From Rheinheimera salexigens (GTDB taxonomy: Bacteria; Pseudomonadota; Gammaproteobacteria; Enterobacterales; Alteromonadaceae), in the NCBI RefSeq assembly GCF_001752395.1, contig NZ_MKEK01000001.1, positions 1 to 39,566 on the forward strand: DNA of 39,566 bases. Direction: 5' to 3'. Below, piece by piece: positions 9,365 through 18,239 of this stretch (positions within the stretch are counted from its first letter, which is position 1; each line of letters opens with the position of its first letter). Position numbers and translations under genes: made by a program. The notes below the pieces were generated by a model. That model saw only the letters and a list, made by a program, of their open reading frames with translations. It ran no database searches and was not told the origin of the DNA.

Positions 9365-9679
9365 TTAAATTACTTCGTTATTCGACTTAAAGAAACGGAC
9401 TTTTTTGCCGTCTTCAAGGCGGAAACCTACACGATCAGATTTACTCGTTTTAGAGTTAAAGATCGCTACGTTTGAAACATGAATCGAGGCTTCTTTCTCA
9501 ACGATACCACCTGGTTGATTCAGAGCCGGTACAGGCTTCTGATGTTTTTTAACCAAGTTAACGCCGGAAACATAAACACGACCTTCAGCTACTAATACTT
9601 TAGTAACCTTACCGCGCTTACCCTTGTCCTTACCAGTAAGAACAACAACCTCATCATCACGACGGATTTTACTAGCCAT
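9365..9679 (-). CDS. rplX: 50S ribosomal protein L24
   Basis: L24 starts 50S assembly by binding the 5' domain of 23S rRNA and later lines the tunnel exit. The 104-residue protein contains a KOW motif at the N-terminus ([18 protein letters not shown]) and [13 protein letters not shown]. Its length equals that of E. coli L24. It is 9 bases after rplN. Confidence 0.98.
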   Translation of the reverse strand: MASKIRRDDEVVVLTGKDKGKRGKVTKVLVAEGRVYVSGVNLVKKHQKPVPALNQPGGIVEKEASIHVSNVAIFNSKTSKSDRVGFRLEDGKKVRFFKSNNEVI

Positions 9680-9688
9680 GGTGACTCC

Positions 9689-10057
9689 TTACAGTACTTC
9701 TGGTGCCAAAGACACGATCTTCATAAACTTGTCGCCACGAAGTTCGCGAGTTACTGGCCCGAAAATACGTGTGCCGATCGGTTCCAGCTTGCTGTTTAAC
9801 AACACTGCTGCATTGCGATCAAAACGGATTAAAGAACCGTCTTGACGGCGTACGCCTTTGCGTGTACGCACCACCACTGCATTCAGTACATCACCTTTTT
9901 TAACCTTACCGCGCGGAATTGCTTCCTTTACAGTAATTTTGATGACGTCACCAATTGCAGCATAACGGCGATGTGAACCACCTAAGACCTTAATACACAT
10001 TACGCTGCGCGCGCCGCTGTTGTCTGCGACTTCCAGCATAGATTGCATCTGGATCAT
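9689..10057 (-). CDS. rplN: 50S ribosomal protein L14
   Basis: L14 lies at the subunit interface next to L19 and takes part in bridges to 16S rRNA. The 122-residue protein (E. coli 123) has the L14 signature region around [15 protein letters not shown] and ends [16 protein letters not shown]. It is the first gene of the spc operon, preceded by its own promoter and leader and by the S10-operon terminator. Confidence 0.98.
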   Translation of the reverse strand: MIQMQSMLEVADNSGARSVMCIKVLGGSHRRYAAIGDVIKITVKEAIPRGKVKKGDVLNAVVVRTRKGVRRQDGSLIRFDRNAAVLLNSKLEPIGTRIFGPVTRELRGDKFMKIVSLAPEVL

Positions 10058-10094
10058 CTTAGTGCTCCGCTATTATACTAAATAACTCTTTCGA

Positions 10095-10172
10095 GCTACG
10101 CTTTTTGTTAAAAACCACCCTCCTTACAAAGAGGGCGCGTGATTATAACAGCACTCTTAGCAAAAAGGTAGC
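10095..10172. repeat. Inverted repeat spanning the spc promoter and leader
   Basis: GCTACGCTTTTTG (10095-10107) and CAAAAAGGTAGC (10161-10172) are inverted copies differing by one extra base. The TATAAT lies between them, as does a small CCCTC/GAGGG hairpin (10118-10135). Confidence 0.55.
10142..10150 (-). promoter_or_regulatory. spc operon promoter (extended -10)
   Basis: The minus strand shows TGT directly before TATAAT (10142-10147), an extended -10, followed by CACGCGCCC, a G+C-rich discriminator. No good -35 is present at 16-18 bases (TACCTT at 17). It lies between the rpsQ terminator and rplN, where E. coli has its spc promoter. Confidence 0.6.
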
Positions 10173-10180
10173 GTAAAATA

Positions 10181-10208
10181 AAAAACGGCTCCGCGTGGAG
10201 CCGTTTTT
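10181..10208 (-). terminator. Intrinsic terminator after rpsQ
   Basis: A perfect 7-base-pair stem, CGGCTCC with GGAGCCG, extended by five A-T pairs and with T runs on both strands, so it works in both directions. It ends the S10 operon before the spc promoter. Confidence 0.9.
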
Positions 10209-10222
10209 AGTATCTTAATTAC

Positions 10223-10477
10223 TTAAGATGCTGATACGACTACTTCAACCAATGTCCAAGACTTAGTCTTAGAAAGCGGACGGCATTCACGGATTGTGAC
10301 TTGGTCCCCTTCTTTACATAGATTAGTTTCGTCATGTACGTGCAGCTTGGTAGTACGTTTCATGAATTTACCATAAATTGGGTGCTTCACTGAACGTTCA
10401 ATCGCAACAACAATAGACTTGTCCATTTTGTCGCTGATTACTTTACCTTGCAGTATACGAATATTTTTTTCTGTCAT
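10223..10477 (-). CDS. rpsQ: 30S ribosomal protein S17
   Basis: S17 is a primary 16S rRNA-binding OB-fold protein of the 30S body. The 84-residue protein (same as E. coli) has [21 protein letters not shown] at its first strands and [19 protein letters not shown] near the end. Its ATG overlaps the rpmC stop (TAATG), suggesting translational coupling. It is the last gene of the S10 operon. Confidence 0.98.
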   Translation of the reverse strand: MTEKNIRILQGKVISDKMDKSIVVAIERSVKHPIYGKFMKRTTKLHVHDETNLCKEGDQVTIRECRPLSKTKSWTLVEVVVSAS

Positions 10478-10668
10478 TACGCACCTGCCTTCTGGGTTAA
10501 GATAGTCTTAACGCGCGCGATACTACGACGTACCTGCCTAATTAAATGCGTTTGAGCTTGCTGACCAGTAGCTAATTGCATGCGCAGGTTGAACTGCTCA
10601 CGTAATAAACCTAATAGTTCAGCGTTTAACTCTTCAACACTTTTATTTTTTAATTCGCTGGCTTTCAT
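10477..10668 (-). CDS. rpmC: 50S ribosomal protein L29
   Basis: L29 lies near the tunnel exit next to L23, where nascent-chain factors dock. I start it at the ATG giving [15 protein letters not shown] and 63 residues, as in E. coli; an in-frame GTG one codon earlier is possible. The conserved [16 protein letters not shown] is present. The ATG overlaps the rplP stop in TGATG, and the stop overlaps rpsQ, so three genes are tightly coupled. Confidence 0.97.
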   Translation of the reverse strand: MKASELKNKSVEELNAELLGLLREQFNLRMQLATGQQAQTHLIRQVRRSIARVKTILTQKAGA

Positions 10669-11081
10669 CACATTACCGTCCGCGTTACAAAGGTTGTCTT
10701 AAATGGTAGCTTCGCCGCTGCTAATGTAAATGCATGACGTGCTAACTCTTCAGACACACCGTCCATTTCATACAGGACTTTGCCAGGTTTAATCTGACAT
10801 ACCCAGTGATCAACAGCACCTTTACCACTACCCATACGTACTTCTAACGGCTTAGAAGTGATTGGCTTGTCTGGGAATACTCGGATCCAGATTTTACCAA
10901 CACGCTTCACAGCACGTGTCATAGCACGTCGTGCAGATTCAATTTGACGTGAAGTCATTTGTCCACGTTCTACAGATTTCAGTGCATAAGTACCGAAAGA
11001 TACTTTATCGCCAACCAAGGACAAGCCACGGTTACGACCTTTGTGCACTTTACGAAATTTTGTACGTTTTGGTTGCAACAT
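10668..11081 (-). CDS. rplP: 50S ribosomal protein L16
   Basis: L16 binds near the A-site region of the peptidyl transferase centre. The 137-residue protein (E. coli 136) begins [19 protein letters not shown] and contains the signatures [16 protein letters not shown] and [13 protein letters not shown]. Stop and rpmC start share one base. Confidence 0.98.
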   Translation of the reverse strand: MLQPKRTKFRKVHKGRNRGLSLVGDKVSFGTYALKSVERGQMTSRQIESARRAMTRAVKRVGKIWIRVFPDKPITSKPLEVRMGSGKGAVDHWVCQIKPGKVLYEMDGVSEELARHAFTLAAAKLPFKTTFVTRTVM

Positions 11082-11093
11082 CGCTCAATACCC

Positions 11094-11807
11094 CTACTTA
11101 GCCTTACGTGCCGGTTTTCTCGGCGCTTTAGGTTGGTTGTTATTGTTGGTGTTGTTAGCGTTGGCATTCAATGGTAGAGCTCCTAAGATCTCACCTTTAA
11201 ATATCCAAACTTTAACACCAATGATACCGTAAGTAGTTAATGCTTCAGATGTATTGTAGTCGATGTCAGCACGTAAAGTGTGCAGTGGCACTCGGCCTTC
11301 GCGGTACCATTCAGTACGTGCGATTTCTGCGCCACCTAAACGGCCGCTAACTTCTACTTTAATACCCTTAGCACCAATACGCATGGCGTTTTGCACGGCG
11401 CGCTTCATAGCACGACGAAACATTACGCGACGCTCTAATTGGCTACAGATTGAATCTGCAACTAACTTGGCATCAAGCTCAGGTTTACGTATTTCAGAGA
11501 TGTTGATCTGTGCAGGTACACCGGCAATTGCCGCTACTTGCTTACGGATTTTCTCAACATCTTCACCTTTTTTACCGATAATCACGCCTGGACGAGCCGT
11601 GTGAATAGTCACACGAATGCTCTTAGCTGGGCGCTCAATATCGATCCGGCTTACTGACGCAGCTTTAAGTTCTTTAGTCAGATACTGACGAACTTTAAAG
11701 TCACCGTTCAAGAAATCCGGAAAATCTTTCGTATTCGCGAACCAGGTAGAACTCCATGGTTTAGTGATACCTAGGCGAATACCATTAGGATGTACTTTCT
11801 GTCCCAT
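11094..11807 (-). CDS. rpsC: 30S ribosomal protein S3 with Asn-rich tail
   Basis: S3 binds the 30S head and lines the mRNA entry tunnel. The 237-residue protein (E. coli 233) starts [18 protein letters not shown], carries the KH domain with [16 protein letters not shown] (GxxG loop GKKG), and the C-terminal domain with [21 protein letters not shown]. After residue 213 the usual tail is replaced by an Asn-rich stretch, [16 protein letters not shown], then a basic end. The matching DNA is a run of AAC/AAT-like triplets, which may be length-variable. Confidence 0.97.
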   Translation of the reverse strand: MGQKVHPNGIRLGITKPWSSTWFANTKDFPDFLNGDFKVRQYLTKELKAASVSRIDIERPAKSIRVTIHTARPGVIIGKKGEDVEKIRKQVAAIAGVPAQINISEIRKPELDAKLVADSICSQLERRVMFRRAMKRAVQNAMRIGAKGIKVEVSGRLGGAEIARTEWYREGRVPLHTLRADIDYNTSEALTTYGIIGVKVWIFKGEILGALPLNANANNTNNNNQPKAPRKPARKAK

Positions 11808-11816
11808 TTCTATCTC

Positions 11817-12149
11817 CTAGTTATCAGCTACAACCACTGTAATGTGGCTATTACGCTTAACGATACGATCAGCACGACCTTTAGCACGAGGTTTAATACG
11901 TTTCATTGAAGGAGCTTCATCTACAAAGATGGTCTTCACTTTTAACGTATCAATATCCGCGCCTTCGTTGTGCTCGGCGTTAGCAATGGCTGATAAAAGT
12001 ACCTTTTTAATTAACTCAGCAGCTTTTTTCGGGCTGTAGGTTAATAAATTCAACGCCTTATCTACTGGCAATCCGCGTACTTGGTCTGCGACCAAGCGTG
12101 CTTTTTGTGCAGAAGAACGGGCAAATTTGTGTTTAGCTAATGCTTCCAT
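11817..12149 (-). CDS. rplV: 50S ribosomal protein L22
   Basis: L22 has a globular domain on the surface and a long hairpin that narrows the nascent-peptide tunnel. I take the second of two adjacent ATGs ([19 protein letters not shown]), giving 110 residues as in E. coli; it is six bases from an AGGGG site. The hairpin segment [20 protein letters not shown] is intact, without obvious macrolide-resistance deletions. Confidence 0.97.
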   Translation of the reverse strand: MEALAKHKFARSSAQKARLVADQVRGLPVDKALNLLTYSPKKAAELIKKVLLSAIANAEHNEGADIDTLKVKTIFVDEAPSMKRIKPRAKGRADRIVKRNSHITVVVADN

Positions 12150-12159
12150 CATTTACCCC

Positions 12160-12438
12160 TTAGCGCTTCTTGGCCTTTTTGTCGGCAGTATGACCGCGGT
12201 AAGTACGAGTAGGTGCAAATTCACCTAACTTGTGACCAACCATCTCTTCTGAGACAAATACCGGTACATGTTGACGACCATTATGGACAGCGATGGTCAA
12301 ACCGATCATATCAGGTATGATCATTGAACGACGGCTCCAAGTCTTTATAGGCTTCTTGTCTCCGCTTTCCAACGCTTTCTCTACCTTCTTCAGCAAGTGA
12401 AGGTCAATAAATGGACCTTTCTTGAGAGAACGTGGCAT
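12160..12438 (-). CDS. rpsS: 30S ribosomal protein S19
   Basis: S19 is in the 30S head and pairs with S13 near the A-site tRNA. The 92-residue sequence (same as E. coli) starts [20 protein letters not shown] and carries the S19 signature in [19 protein letters not shown]. It sits 16 bases after rplB and 10 before rplV. Confidence 0.98.
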   Translation of the reverse strand: MPRSLKKGPFIDLHLLKKVEKALESGDKKPIKTWSRRSMIIPDMIGLTIAVHNGRQHVPVFVSEEMVGHKLGEFAPTRTYRGHTADKKAKKR

Positions 12439-12454
12439 GGCAATTCCTCACAAA

Positions 12455-13279
12455 TTATTTATCACGACGACGTACGATAAGTTTATCGGTACGCTTGTTT
12501 GAACGAGTCTTGTAGCCCTTCGTCGGTACGCCCCAAGGCGTTACTGGGTGACGACCACCAGATGTTCTACCTTCACCACCACCGTGTGGGTGATCCACTG
12601 GGTTCATTACAACACCACGTACGGTAGGACGAATACCACGCCAGCGCATAGCGCCCGCTTTACCGTATTGACGAAGCATGTGTTCAGCGTTACCAATCTC
12701 ACCGATAGTAGCACGGCAATCTGATAATACTTTACGTACTTCACCACTGCGTAAACGCAGAGTAACGTACAGGCCTTCACGCGCTAAGATCTGGGCAAAA
12801 GCACCAGCTGAACGAGCAAGTTGACCACCTTTACCAGGCTTCATTTCGATGTTGTGTACAACCTGACCAACTGGGATGTTGCGCAATGGTAAAGCATTAC
12901 CTGCTTTAATTGGCGCATCAATACCTGATTGTAGGCTATCGCCTGCTTTCAAGCCCTTAGGTGCAAGGATGTAACGACGCTCACCGTCTGCATATAACAT
13001 CAACGCGATGTTTGAAGTACGGTTTGGATCGTATTCTAAACGTTCAACTTTGGCTGGAATGCCATCTTTGTTACGTTTAAAGTCAACTAAACGGTAATGT
13101 TGTTTATGTCCACCACCGATATGACGGGTAGTGATACGACCGTTATTATTACGACCACCAGTTTTAACTGTCTTTTCTAACAAAGGCGCATAAGGCTTGC
13201 CTTTGTGCAGGTCAGGGTTAACCACTTTAATAACGTGGCGACGACCTGGTGACGTAGGTTTACACTTTACAAGTGCCAT
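12455..13279 (-). CDS. rplB: 50S ribosomal protein L2
   Basis: L2 is needed for subunit joining and peptidyl transferase function and contacts 23S domains II and IV. The 274-residue protein has the N-terminal [15 protein letters not shown], the OB/SH3-like RNA-binding core, and the signature region [19 protein letters not shown] (about residues 221-239), whose His is linked to catalytic-centre function in E. coli. It is flanked by rplW and rpsS at 16 bases each. Confidence 0.98.
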   Translation of the reverse strand: MALVKCKPTSPGRRHVIKVVNPDLHKGKPYAPLLEKTVKTGGRNNNGRITTRHIGGGHKQHYRLVDFKRNKDGIPAKVERLEYDPNRTSNIALMLYADGERRYILAPKGLKAGDSLQSGIDAPIKAGNALPLRNIPVGQVVHNIEMKPGKGGQLARSAGAFAQILAREGLYVTLRLRSGEVRKVLSDCRATIGEIGNAEHMLRQYGKAGAMRWRGIRPTVRGVVMNPVDHPHGGGEGRTSGGRHPVTPWGVPTKGYKTRSNKRTDKLIVRRRDK

Positions 13280-13295
13280 TTCCTAACTCCTCTTC

Positions 13296-13598
13296 TTACT
13301 CAGCGCCGCCAACGAAATCGATTTCGCTGCCTTCTTTAAGAGTAACGTAAGCTTTTTTCCAATCGCTACGCTTGCCCATACGCGCACCAGTGCGCTTGGT
13401 TTTACCCTTAACATTAACAGTACGTACACCAACTACTTCCGTTTCGAACAGTTTTTCAACTGCTGCTTTAACGTCTGCTTTAGTGGCAGTAGTGGCTACT
13501 TTGAAAACGACTGTGTTGTGTTGTTCAGCAGACACAGTGCTCTTTTCAGAAACGTGTGGTGCAAGAATAACTTTCAGTAAACGTTCTTCGCGAATCAT
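13296..13598 (-). CDS. rplW: 50S ribosomal protein L23
   Basis: L23 is the docking site at the tunnel exit for trigger factor and SRP. The 100-residue length equals E. coli. It shows [17 protein letters not shown] and [20 protein letters not shown]. Its ATG overlaps the rplD stop in ATGA (4 bases), so translation is probably coupled. Confidence 0.98.
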   Translation of the reverse strand: MIREERLLKVILAPHVSEKSTVSAEQHNTVVFKVATTATKADVKAAVEKLFETEVVGVRTVNVKGKTKRTGARMGKRSDWKKAYVTLKEGSEIDFVGGAE

Positions 13599-14200
13599 GC
13601 TAACAGCTCCTCAAGTTGTTTAACTGCAGCTGCAGTCATTACCACTTTGTCGAAGGCGATTAAGCTGACCGGGTCGATACCGTGTACGTCACGCACATCA
13701 ACCTTGTACAGGTTGCGTGCTGATAAGAACAGGTTCTCATCAACTTCGTTAGTCACGATTAACACGTCTTTTAAGTCCATCGATTTTAACTTTGCAGTTA
13801 ATTCTTTGGTCTTTGGCGTTTCTACGGCGAAATCTTCCACCACAATTAAACGCTCTTGACGTACTAATTCAGACAAGATGCTTTGAATCGCACCACGATA
13901 CATTTTACGGTTTACTTTTTGGCTGTGATCTTGTGGCTTAGCCGCAAATGTAACACCGCCTCCGCGCCATATTGGGCTACGGATTGTACCAGCACGCGCG
14001 CGGCCAGTACCTTTTTGACGCCATGGCTTCTTGCCGCCACCACGTACTTCAGAGCGCGTTAACTGAGCGCGAGTACCCTGACGAGCACCTGCAGCATAAG
14101 CAACAACGACCTGGTGTACTAAAGCTTCATTAAACTCACGTCCAAAGGTAGCTTCAGAAACTTCAAGAACGCCTTGAGCGTCTCGTAATGCTAATTCCAT
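13595..14200 (-). CDS. rplD: 50S ribosomal protein L4
   Basis: L4 reaches into the exit tunnel through a long loop and in E. coli represses its own S10 operon, both by attenuation in the leader and by blocking translation. The chosen ATG ([10 protein letters not shown]) gives 201 residues as in E. coli and lies seven bases from a GGAG site; a GTG one codon upstream is less likely. The loop [19 protein letters not shown] is conserved. The candidate target leader is at 15206-15370. Confidence 0.98.
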   Translation of the reverse strand: MELALRDAQGVLEVSEATFGREFNEALVHQVVVAYAAGARQGTRAQLTRSEVRGGGKKPWRQKGTGRARAGTIRSPIWRGGGVTFAAKPQDHSQKVNRKMYRGAIQSILSELVRQERLIVVEDFAVETPKTKELTAKLKSMDLKDVLIVTNEVDENLFLSARNLYKVDVRDVHGIDPVSLIAFDKVVMTAAAVKQLEELLA

Positions 14201-14218
14201 CACTTATCTCCTCAGACG

Positions 14219-14857
14219 TTAGCTTTTTACAGCTGGTTTAACGATAACGTCACCACCGATAGCACCAGGCACTGCGCCTTTTACTAACAGAATGTTACGT
14301 TCAGCGTCTACACGAACCACTTCTAGAGACTGTACAGTTACCCGTTCAGCGCCCATGTGGCCAGCCATTTTTTTACCTTTGAATACTTTACCTGGTGATT
14401 GGTTTTGACCAATAGAACCTGGTGCACGATGTGATAAAGAGTTACCGTGCGTAGCATCCTGAGTACGGAAGTTCCAGCGCTTAACAGCACCTTGAAATCC
14501 CTTACCTTTTGATGTGCCAGACACATCAACTTTTTTCGCTTCAGCGAAAATTTCAACTGTAATTTCGTTGCCAACAACAATGTCAGCACCTTCGTTATCT
14601 GTTAGGCGGAATTCCCACAGACCACGACCAGCGTCCACACCAGCTTTTGCAAATTGACCAGCATCTGGTTTGTTCAGGCGGCTTGCCTTCACTGTACCAG
14701 CAGTCACTTGCAATGCACTGTAACCGTCAGTTTCTGCTGTCTTAACAGCAGTAACGCGGTTTGGTGTCGCTTCGATTACGGTTACTGGAATTGAAACGCC
14801 GTCTTCAGTGAAGATGCGAGTCATTCCCACTTTACGACCGACTAAACCGATAGCCAT
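14219..14857 (-). CDS. rplC: 50S ribosomal protein L3
   Basis: L3 is an early assembly protein with an extension close to the peptidyl transferase centre. The 212-residue protein (E. coli 209) begins [20 protein letters not shown]. It contains the signature region [14 protein letters not shown] and the conserved loop [20 protein letters not shown], whose Gln is methylated by PrmB in E. coli. It lies 29 bases after rpsJ. Confidence 0.98.
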   Translation of the reverse strand: MAIGLVGRKVGMTRIFTEDGVSIPVTVIEATPNRVTAVKTAETDGYSALQVTAGTVKASRLNKPDAGQFAKAGVDAGRGLWEFRLTDNEGADIVVGNEITVEIFAEAKKVDVSGTSKGKGFQGAVKRWNFRTQDATHGNSLSHRAPGSIGQNQSPGKVFKGKKMAGHMGAERVTVQSLEVVRVDAERNILLVKGAVPGAIGGDVIVKPAVKS

Positions 14858-14886
14858 ATCCTAAACCTCTCTATAAACCTGTCTGA

Positions 14887-15201
<315 letters not shown>

Positions 15202-15205
15202 TCAA

Positions 15206-15365
15206 AGCCTCAAAGAGCAAAAAGAGCAAAAACAAACACAAGCCAACCTCCAATATGGAAGATGCTTATGCACCAAAGTTACGTTTGCTCCCCAATCGGG
15301 AGCACTGTAGGCGTTAAAGGACTCTAAAGTTTCTTTAACGAGCCAGTCAATTTAACTAGACTGGC
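15206..15365 (-). promoter_or_regulatory. S10 operon leader, candidate L4-dependent attenuator
   Basis: Four hairpins lie in order on the minus strand: GCCAGTC/GACTGGC (15342-15365), CGTTAAAG/CTTTAACG (15312-15340, 8 perfect pairs), GCTCCC/GGGAGC (15287-15303) and CTTCCA/TGGAGG (15247-15261). The last is followed by a T-rich stretch holding TTTTTGCTC twice. Position and layout match the S10 leader, where L4 with NusA promotes termination; the L4 role here is inference. Confidence 0.6.
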
Positions 15366-15370
15366 CGCGC

Positions 15371-15398
15371 ATTATACTGCTTTATAGTAATAACGCAA
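15371..15398 (-). promoter_or_regulatory. S10 operon promoter
   Basis: TTGCGT (15393-15398) and a perfect TATAAT (15371-15376) are separated by 16 bases and followed by GCGCGGCC, a G+C-rich discriminator typical of stringent promoters. It lies 19 bases past the end of the upstream phospholipase gene. Confidence 0.75.
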
Positions 15399-15417
15399 TA
15401 CTTGGTTATATAATACA

Positions 15418-16284
15418 CTATAAAATATCGTTAAGCTCAAAGCCTATGCCAAAACGCGATACTGATCGATTATAATCGATTAAGCTTTCACCATAGCCGT
15501 TAAAGGCTTCAGCATAAAAACGTAGATGGTCATTAAAGGGTATTGAATAAGACAACTTTAATGCACCGCGTTGTTCAGCGCGCAAATTATGCCGCACCAT
15601 CATCCGCCACGTGGCATCACCTTGTTTATAAGCAGCAGATAATTCAAACCAACCCATATATTCACGAATATCAGGGTTATCATCCCCTTTAGGGTCATCT
15701 ATTGAAGTTTTTCTGCGTTCGTTAAATCGATACCAGGGTTCAAAATTAATAAATACGTTACCAATAGAGGTTACCCAACTTAATTTTAATCTATTCCAAC
15801 TACGAGACTCCATACCTGAACGACCATTTGACTGATGCGACAAACTTAAACTAATAATCCGGCTAGCTGCTTCATTAACATTGGCATAATGGGGCAAGGT
15901 AAGAATAAATTCAGGCTCATAGTTAGTTTCTCGAAAAGGAGATGAAACTTCGTCATTATAGGCTTGCCAATAGGCTTGTTGAGTAAAGGCAAAAAATAAA
16001 TAGCCTTTACCATCATAAATTTTGGTCCATAACGGCGTTTTTAAACTGAGTTGAAACTTAGCTTCTATATTATCTGCAGGGGCGATAACGCCATCTTTAT
16101 CAATTAATGACCTAATGCCGTCTACATAAGTAACCGGCATTAGGTAGTTATTATGATGGGGTAATAAATTAAAGGGGGTATAAGAATCCCACTCTTCGGA
16201 CTTAAGCCTTTTTTCTAAGGCATCAGCAGCATGCGCTACCGATGACAAGCAGAGGGCTAGTATACATCCTAGCAAAATTCTCAT
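15418..16284 (-). CDS. pldA: Outer membrane phospholipase A
   Basis: PldA is an outer membrane beta-barrel that hydrolyses phospholipids reaching the outer leaflet, giving lysophospholipid and free fatty acid. The 288-residue protein has a signal peptide (residues 1-19, cleavage after AHA). The active-site triad appears as H150-Q-S152 in LSHQSNGRSG and N164 in SRSWNR; the H-S-N spacing (2 and 12) is the same as H142/S144/N156 of E. coli. It ends in an aromatic-rich strand, FGIGFELNDIL, without a terminal Phe. It lies 15 bases after an acyl-CoA dehydrogenase gene, so the two are probably co-transcribed: one releases fatty acids, the other oxidises them. No terminator separates it from the S10 promoter. 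Confidence 0.93.
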   Translation of the reverse strand: MRILLGCILALCLSSVAHAADALEKRLKSEEWDSYTPFNLLPHHNNYLMPVTYVDGIRSLIDKDGVIAPADNIEAKFQLSLKTPLWTKIYDGKGYLFFAFTQQAYWQAYNDEVSSPFRETNYEPEFILTLPHYANVNEAASRIISLSLSHQSNGRSGMESRSWNRLKLSWVTSIGNVFINFEPWYRFNERRKTSIDDPKGDDNPDIREYMGWFELSAAYKQGDATWRMMVRHNLRAEQRGALKLSYSIPFNDHLRFYAEAFNGYGESLIDYNRSVSRFGIGFELNDIL

Positions 16285-16299
16285 AACGCTCCTTGATAA

Positions 16300-18045
16300 T
16301 CAAAATTGGTCAATGGCTATATTATCCATTACTGTTGGAGATTGTTGCAATATCGCAACATAACCGTCAGCTTTTGGCAGAATGCGCTGATAGAAATAAG
16401 TAGCCGTTTCAGTTTTAGCGGCAATAAAGTTAGCACTGTGTTTATTACCGTCCAAAGCAAGGCTAGTTTTATACCACATGTAGCCATACAGTATATAAGA
16501 TACTAAATTAAGAAAATCATAGGCATTGCCATTTTGGCTGCGGCTATCTTGGGTAAGCAACAACGCCAGTATTTGTTCAACTTTAGTAATGTAGGTTAAT
16601 AATACTGTACTGTGGGTGAATGTATGGCTATTAATTTCGCTACGTATAGTAGCTAATAAAGCGCTAAGTACCTTACCCTGATCAGCAATCACTTTTCTTT
16701 GCATAAAATCTAAAGCTTGAATACCGTTTGTACCCTCATAGATTTGGGCAATACGGGCATCACGAACTAATTGCTCCATACCCCACTCTTTAATATAGCC
16801 ATGACCACCAAAAACTTGCTGTGCTGTTACGCAGGCAGAAAATCCCTGATCGGTCATAAAAGCTTTAGTCACTGGAGTTAATAAGTTAGCTATAGCCGCT
16901 GATTGCTGGCAATTATCATATTTAGCTTTATCTAATAATGAAGCAACCCAAGTACCAAAGGTTCTGCCGGCTTCGTTCATGGCTTTAATATTTAATAACA
17001 TCCTGCGGACATCGGCATGAACGATAATAGGCTCAGCTTTGCTGGCATCTTTTTCTGTTTCACGGCCTTGCAACCGATCTTTAGCGTAAGCTAATGCATT
17101 TTGATAGGCACGCTCAGCTGCACCTAAACCTTGGCTGCCCATTGATAAACGCTCATAATTCATCATGGTAAACATACAAGCTAAACCACGATTGGGCTGG
17201 CCAATTAGATAACCAACGGCATTATCGAAGTTAAGCACACAGGTTGCTGAGCCATTGATGCCCATTTTATGCTCTATCGAGCCAACAGCAACCCCGTTGC
17301 GTACTGTACCATTGTTAGTATTAGTATTGGCGGGTAAATATTTTGGCACGATAAAAAGTGATATACCCCGGCTACCAGCCGGTGCATCAGGTAATTTTGC
17401 CAATACTAGATGAACTATATTACTGGTTAAGTCATGTTCGCCAGCAGTAATAAAAATTTTACTGCCATTAAGTTTATAGCTGCCATCATCTTGAGGTTTG
17501 GCTGTAGTGCGCATAATACCGAGATCAGTACCAGCATGTGATTCGGTTAAGCACATTGTTGCTGACCATTCACCGCTATATAGCTTAGGTAAATACACTG
17601 ACTTAATATCTTCACTGGCATGTTGTAATAACGCGACACATGCACCTGCAGTTAAACCCGGATACAACGAAAACGCAATATCAGCACTACAGAGCATTTC
17701 GTCAACCATCATTGATAAGGCTTTGGGCATTCCCATGCCACCGTATGCTACATCACCACTAAGTCCGGTCCAACCGCCCTCACATAAACTTTGATAAGCG
17801 GCATGATAATGCGCCGGCACTGTTACTTCAGTACCTTGTAAAGTTACACCTTGGTGATCGGCAAGCATAGAGAATGGTGCAATTTGTTGCTCACAAATTT
17901 TTGCCGCTTCTTCTACTATCGCTTTGGCAGTATCTGTGTCTAATTGTTGCTGTAATTCACTTTGCTGCTGCCAATAATCATTAAGATGCCAAACATCAAA
18001 TAGGTTAAAGCAAATATCTTCAATTGGGGCTTGGTATTGACTCAT
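16300..18045 (-). CDS. Acyl-CoA dehydrogenase (long, extended C-terminus)
   Basis: An FAD-dependent acyl-CoA dehydrogenase, which makes the trans-2-enoyl-CoA in the first step of beta-oxidation. The start MSQYQAPIEDICFNLF gives 581 residues and is the typical N-terminus of the large (about 580-600 residue) subfamily with AcylCoA_DH_N and C-terminal extension domains. A longer frame to 18105 would start inside the upstream palindrome, so I reject it. Motifs: CLTESHAGTDLG (165-176) for FAD/substrate, QQVFGGHGYIKEWGMEQLVRD (given as landmark, about 409-428) and YEGTNGIQA with the presumed catalytic Glu437. The exact chain length preference cannot be read. It forms a probable operon with pldA, and a PsrA-like palindrome lies 51 bases upstream. 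Confidence 0.92.
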   Translation of the reverse strand: MSQYQAPIEDICFNLFDVWHLNDYWQQQSELQQQLDTDTAKAIVEEAAKICEQQIAPFSMLADHQGVTLQGTEVTVPAHYHAAYQSLCEGGWTGLSGDVAYGGMGMPKALSMMVDEMLCSADIAFSLYPGLTAGACVALLQHASEDIKSVYLPKLYSGEWSATMCLTESHAGTDLGIMRTTAKPQDDGSYKLNGSKIFITAGEHDLTSNIVHLVLAKLPDAPAGSRGISLFIVPKYLPANTNTNNGTVRNGVAVGSIEHKMGINGSATCVLNFDNAVGYLIGQPNRGLACMFTMMNYERLSMGSQGLGAAERAYQNALAYAKDRLQGRETEKDASKAEPIIVHADVRRMLLNIKAMNEAGRTFGTWVASLLDKAKYDNCQQSAAIANLLTPVTKAFMTDQGFSACVTAQQVFGGHGYIKEWGMEQLVRDARIAQIYEGTNGIQALDFMQRKVIADQGKVLSALLATIRSEINSHTFTHSTVLLTYITKVEQILALLLTQDSRSQNGNAYDFLNLVSYILYGYMWYKTSLALDGNKHSANFIAAKTETATYFYQRILPKADGYVAILQQSPTVMDNIAIDQF

Positions 18046-18096
18046 GATCAGGTTCTCATTGAAAGAATGTTGACTAATCATGGCATAGCTGGATTT

Positions 18097-18114
18097 TTCA
18101 AACAAGCGTTTGAA
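18097..18114. promoter_or_regulatory. Perfect palindrome, candidate PsrA-type operator
   Basis: TTCAAAC-AAGC-GTTTGAA on the plus strand is a perfect 7+4+7 inverted repeat. It resembles the CAAAC-N4-GTTTG site of PsrA, a TetR-family regulator of fatty acid degradation in Pseudomonas and Shewanella (knowledge from memory). It is 51 bases upstream of the acyl-CoA dehydrogenase start. A possible -35/-10 (TTTACT and TAAAAA, 18 apart) lies just upstream. Confidence 0.6.
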
Positions 18115-18190
18115 TAATTTTTAGCAGTAATTAACATGCTAAGTAAATTGGTTTTAATAGTGGGTTTTACTAGAGGTTTTTATGGGTAAT

Positions 18191-18216
18191 AAAAAAGGCC
18201 CCTTACGGAGCCTTTT
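18191..18216 (-). terminator. Intrinsic terminator after tufA
   Basis: AAAAGGCTCC and GGGGCCTTTTTT form a G.U-containing stem with a GTAA loop and a T run on the minus strand. The same sequence follows tufB (34812-34837). Confidence 0.88.
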
Positions 18217-18239
18217 AGGTATCTACAATACGTTAGCTA

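Noticed and set aside
16300..18105. Acyl-CoA dehydrogenase starting at 18105
   Set aside because: That start lies within the palindrome; MSQYQAP at 18045 is the usual family start.
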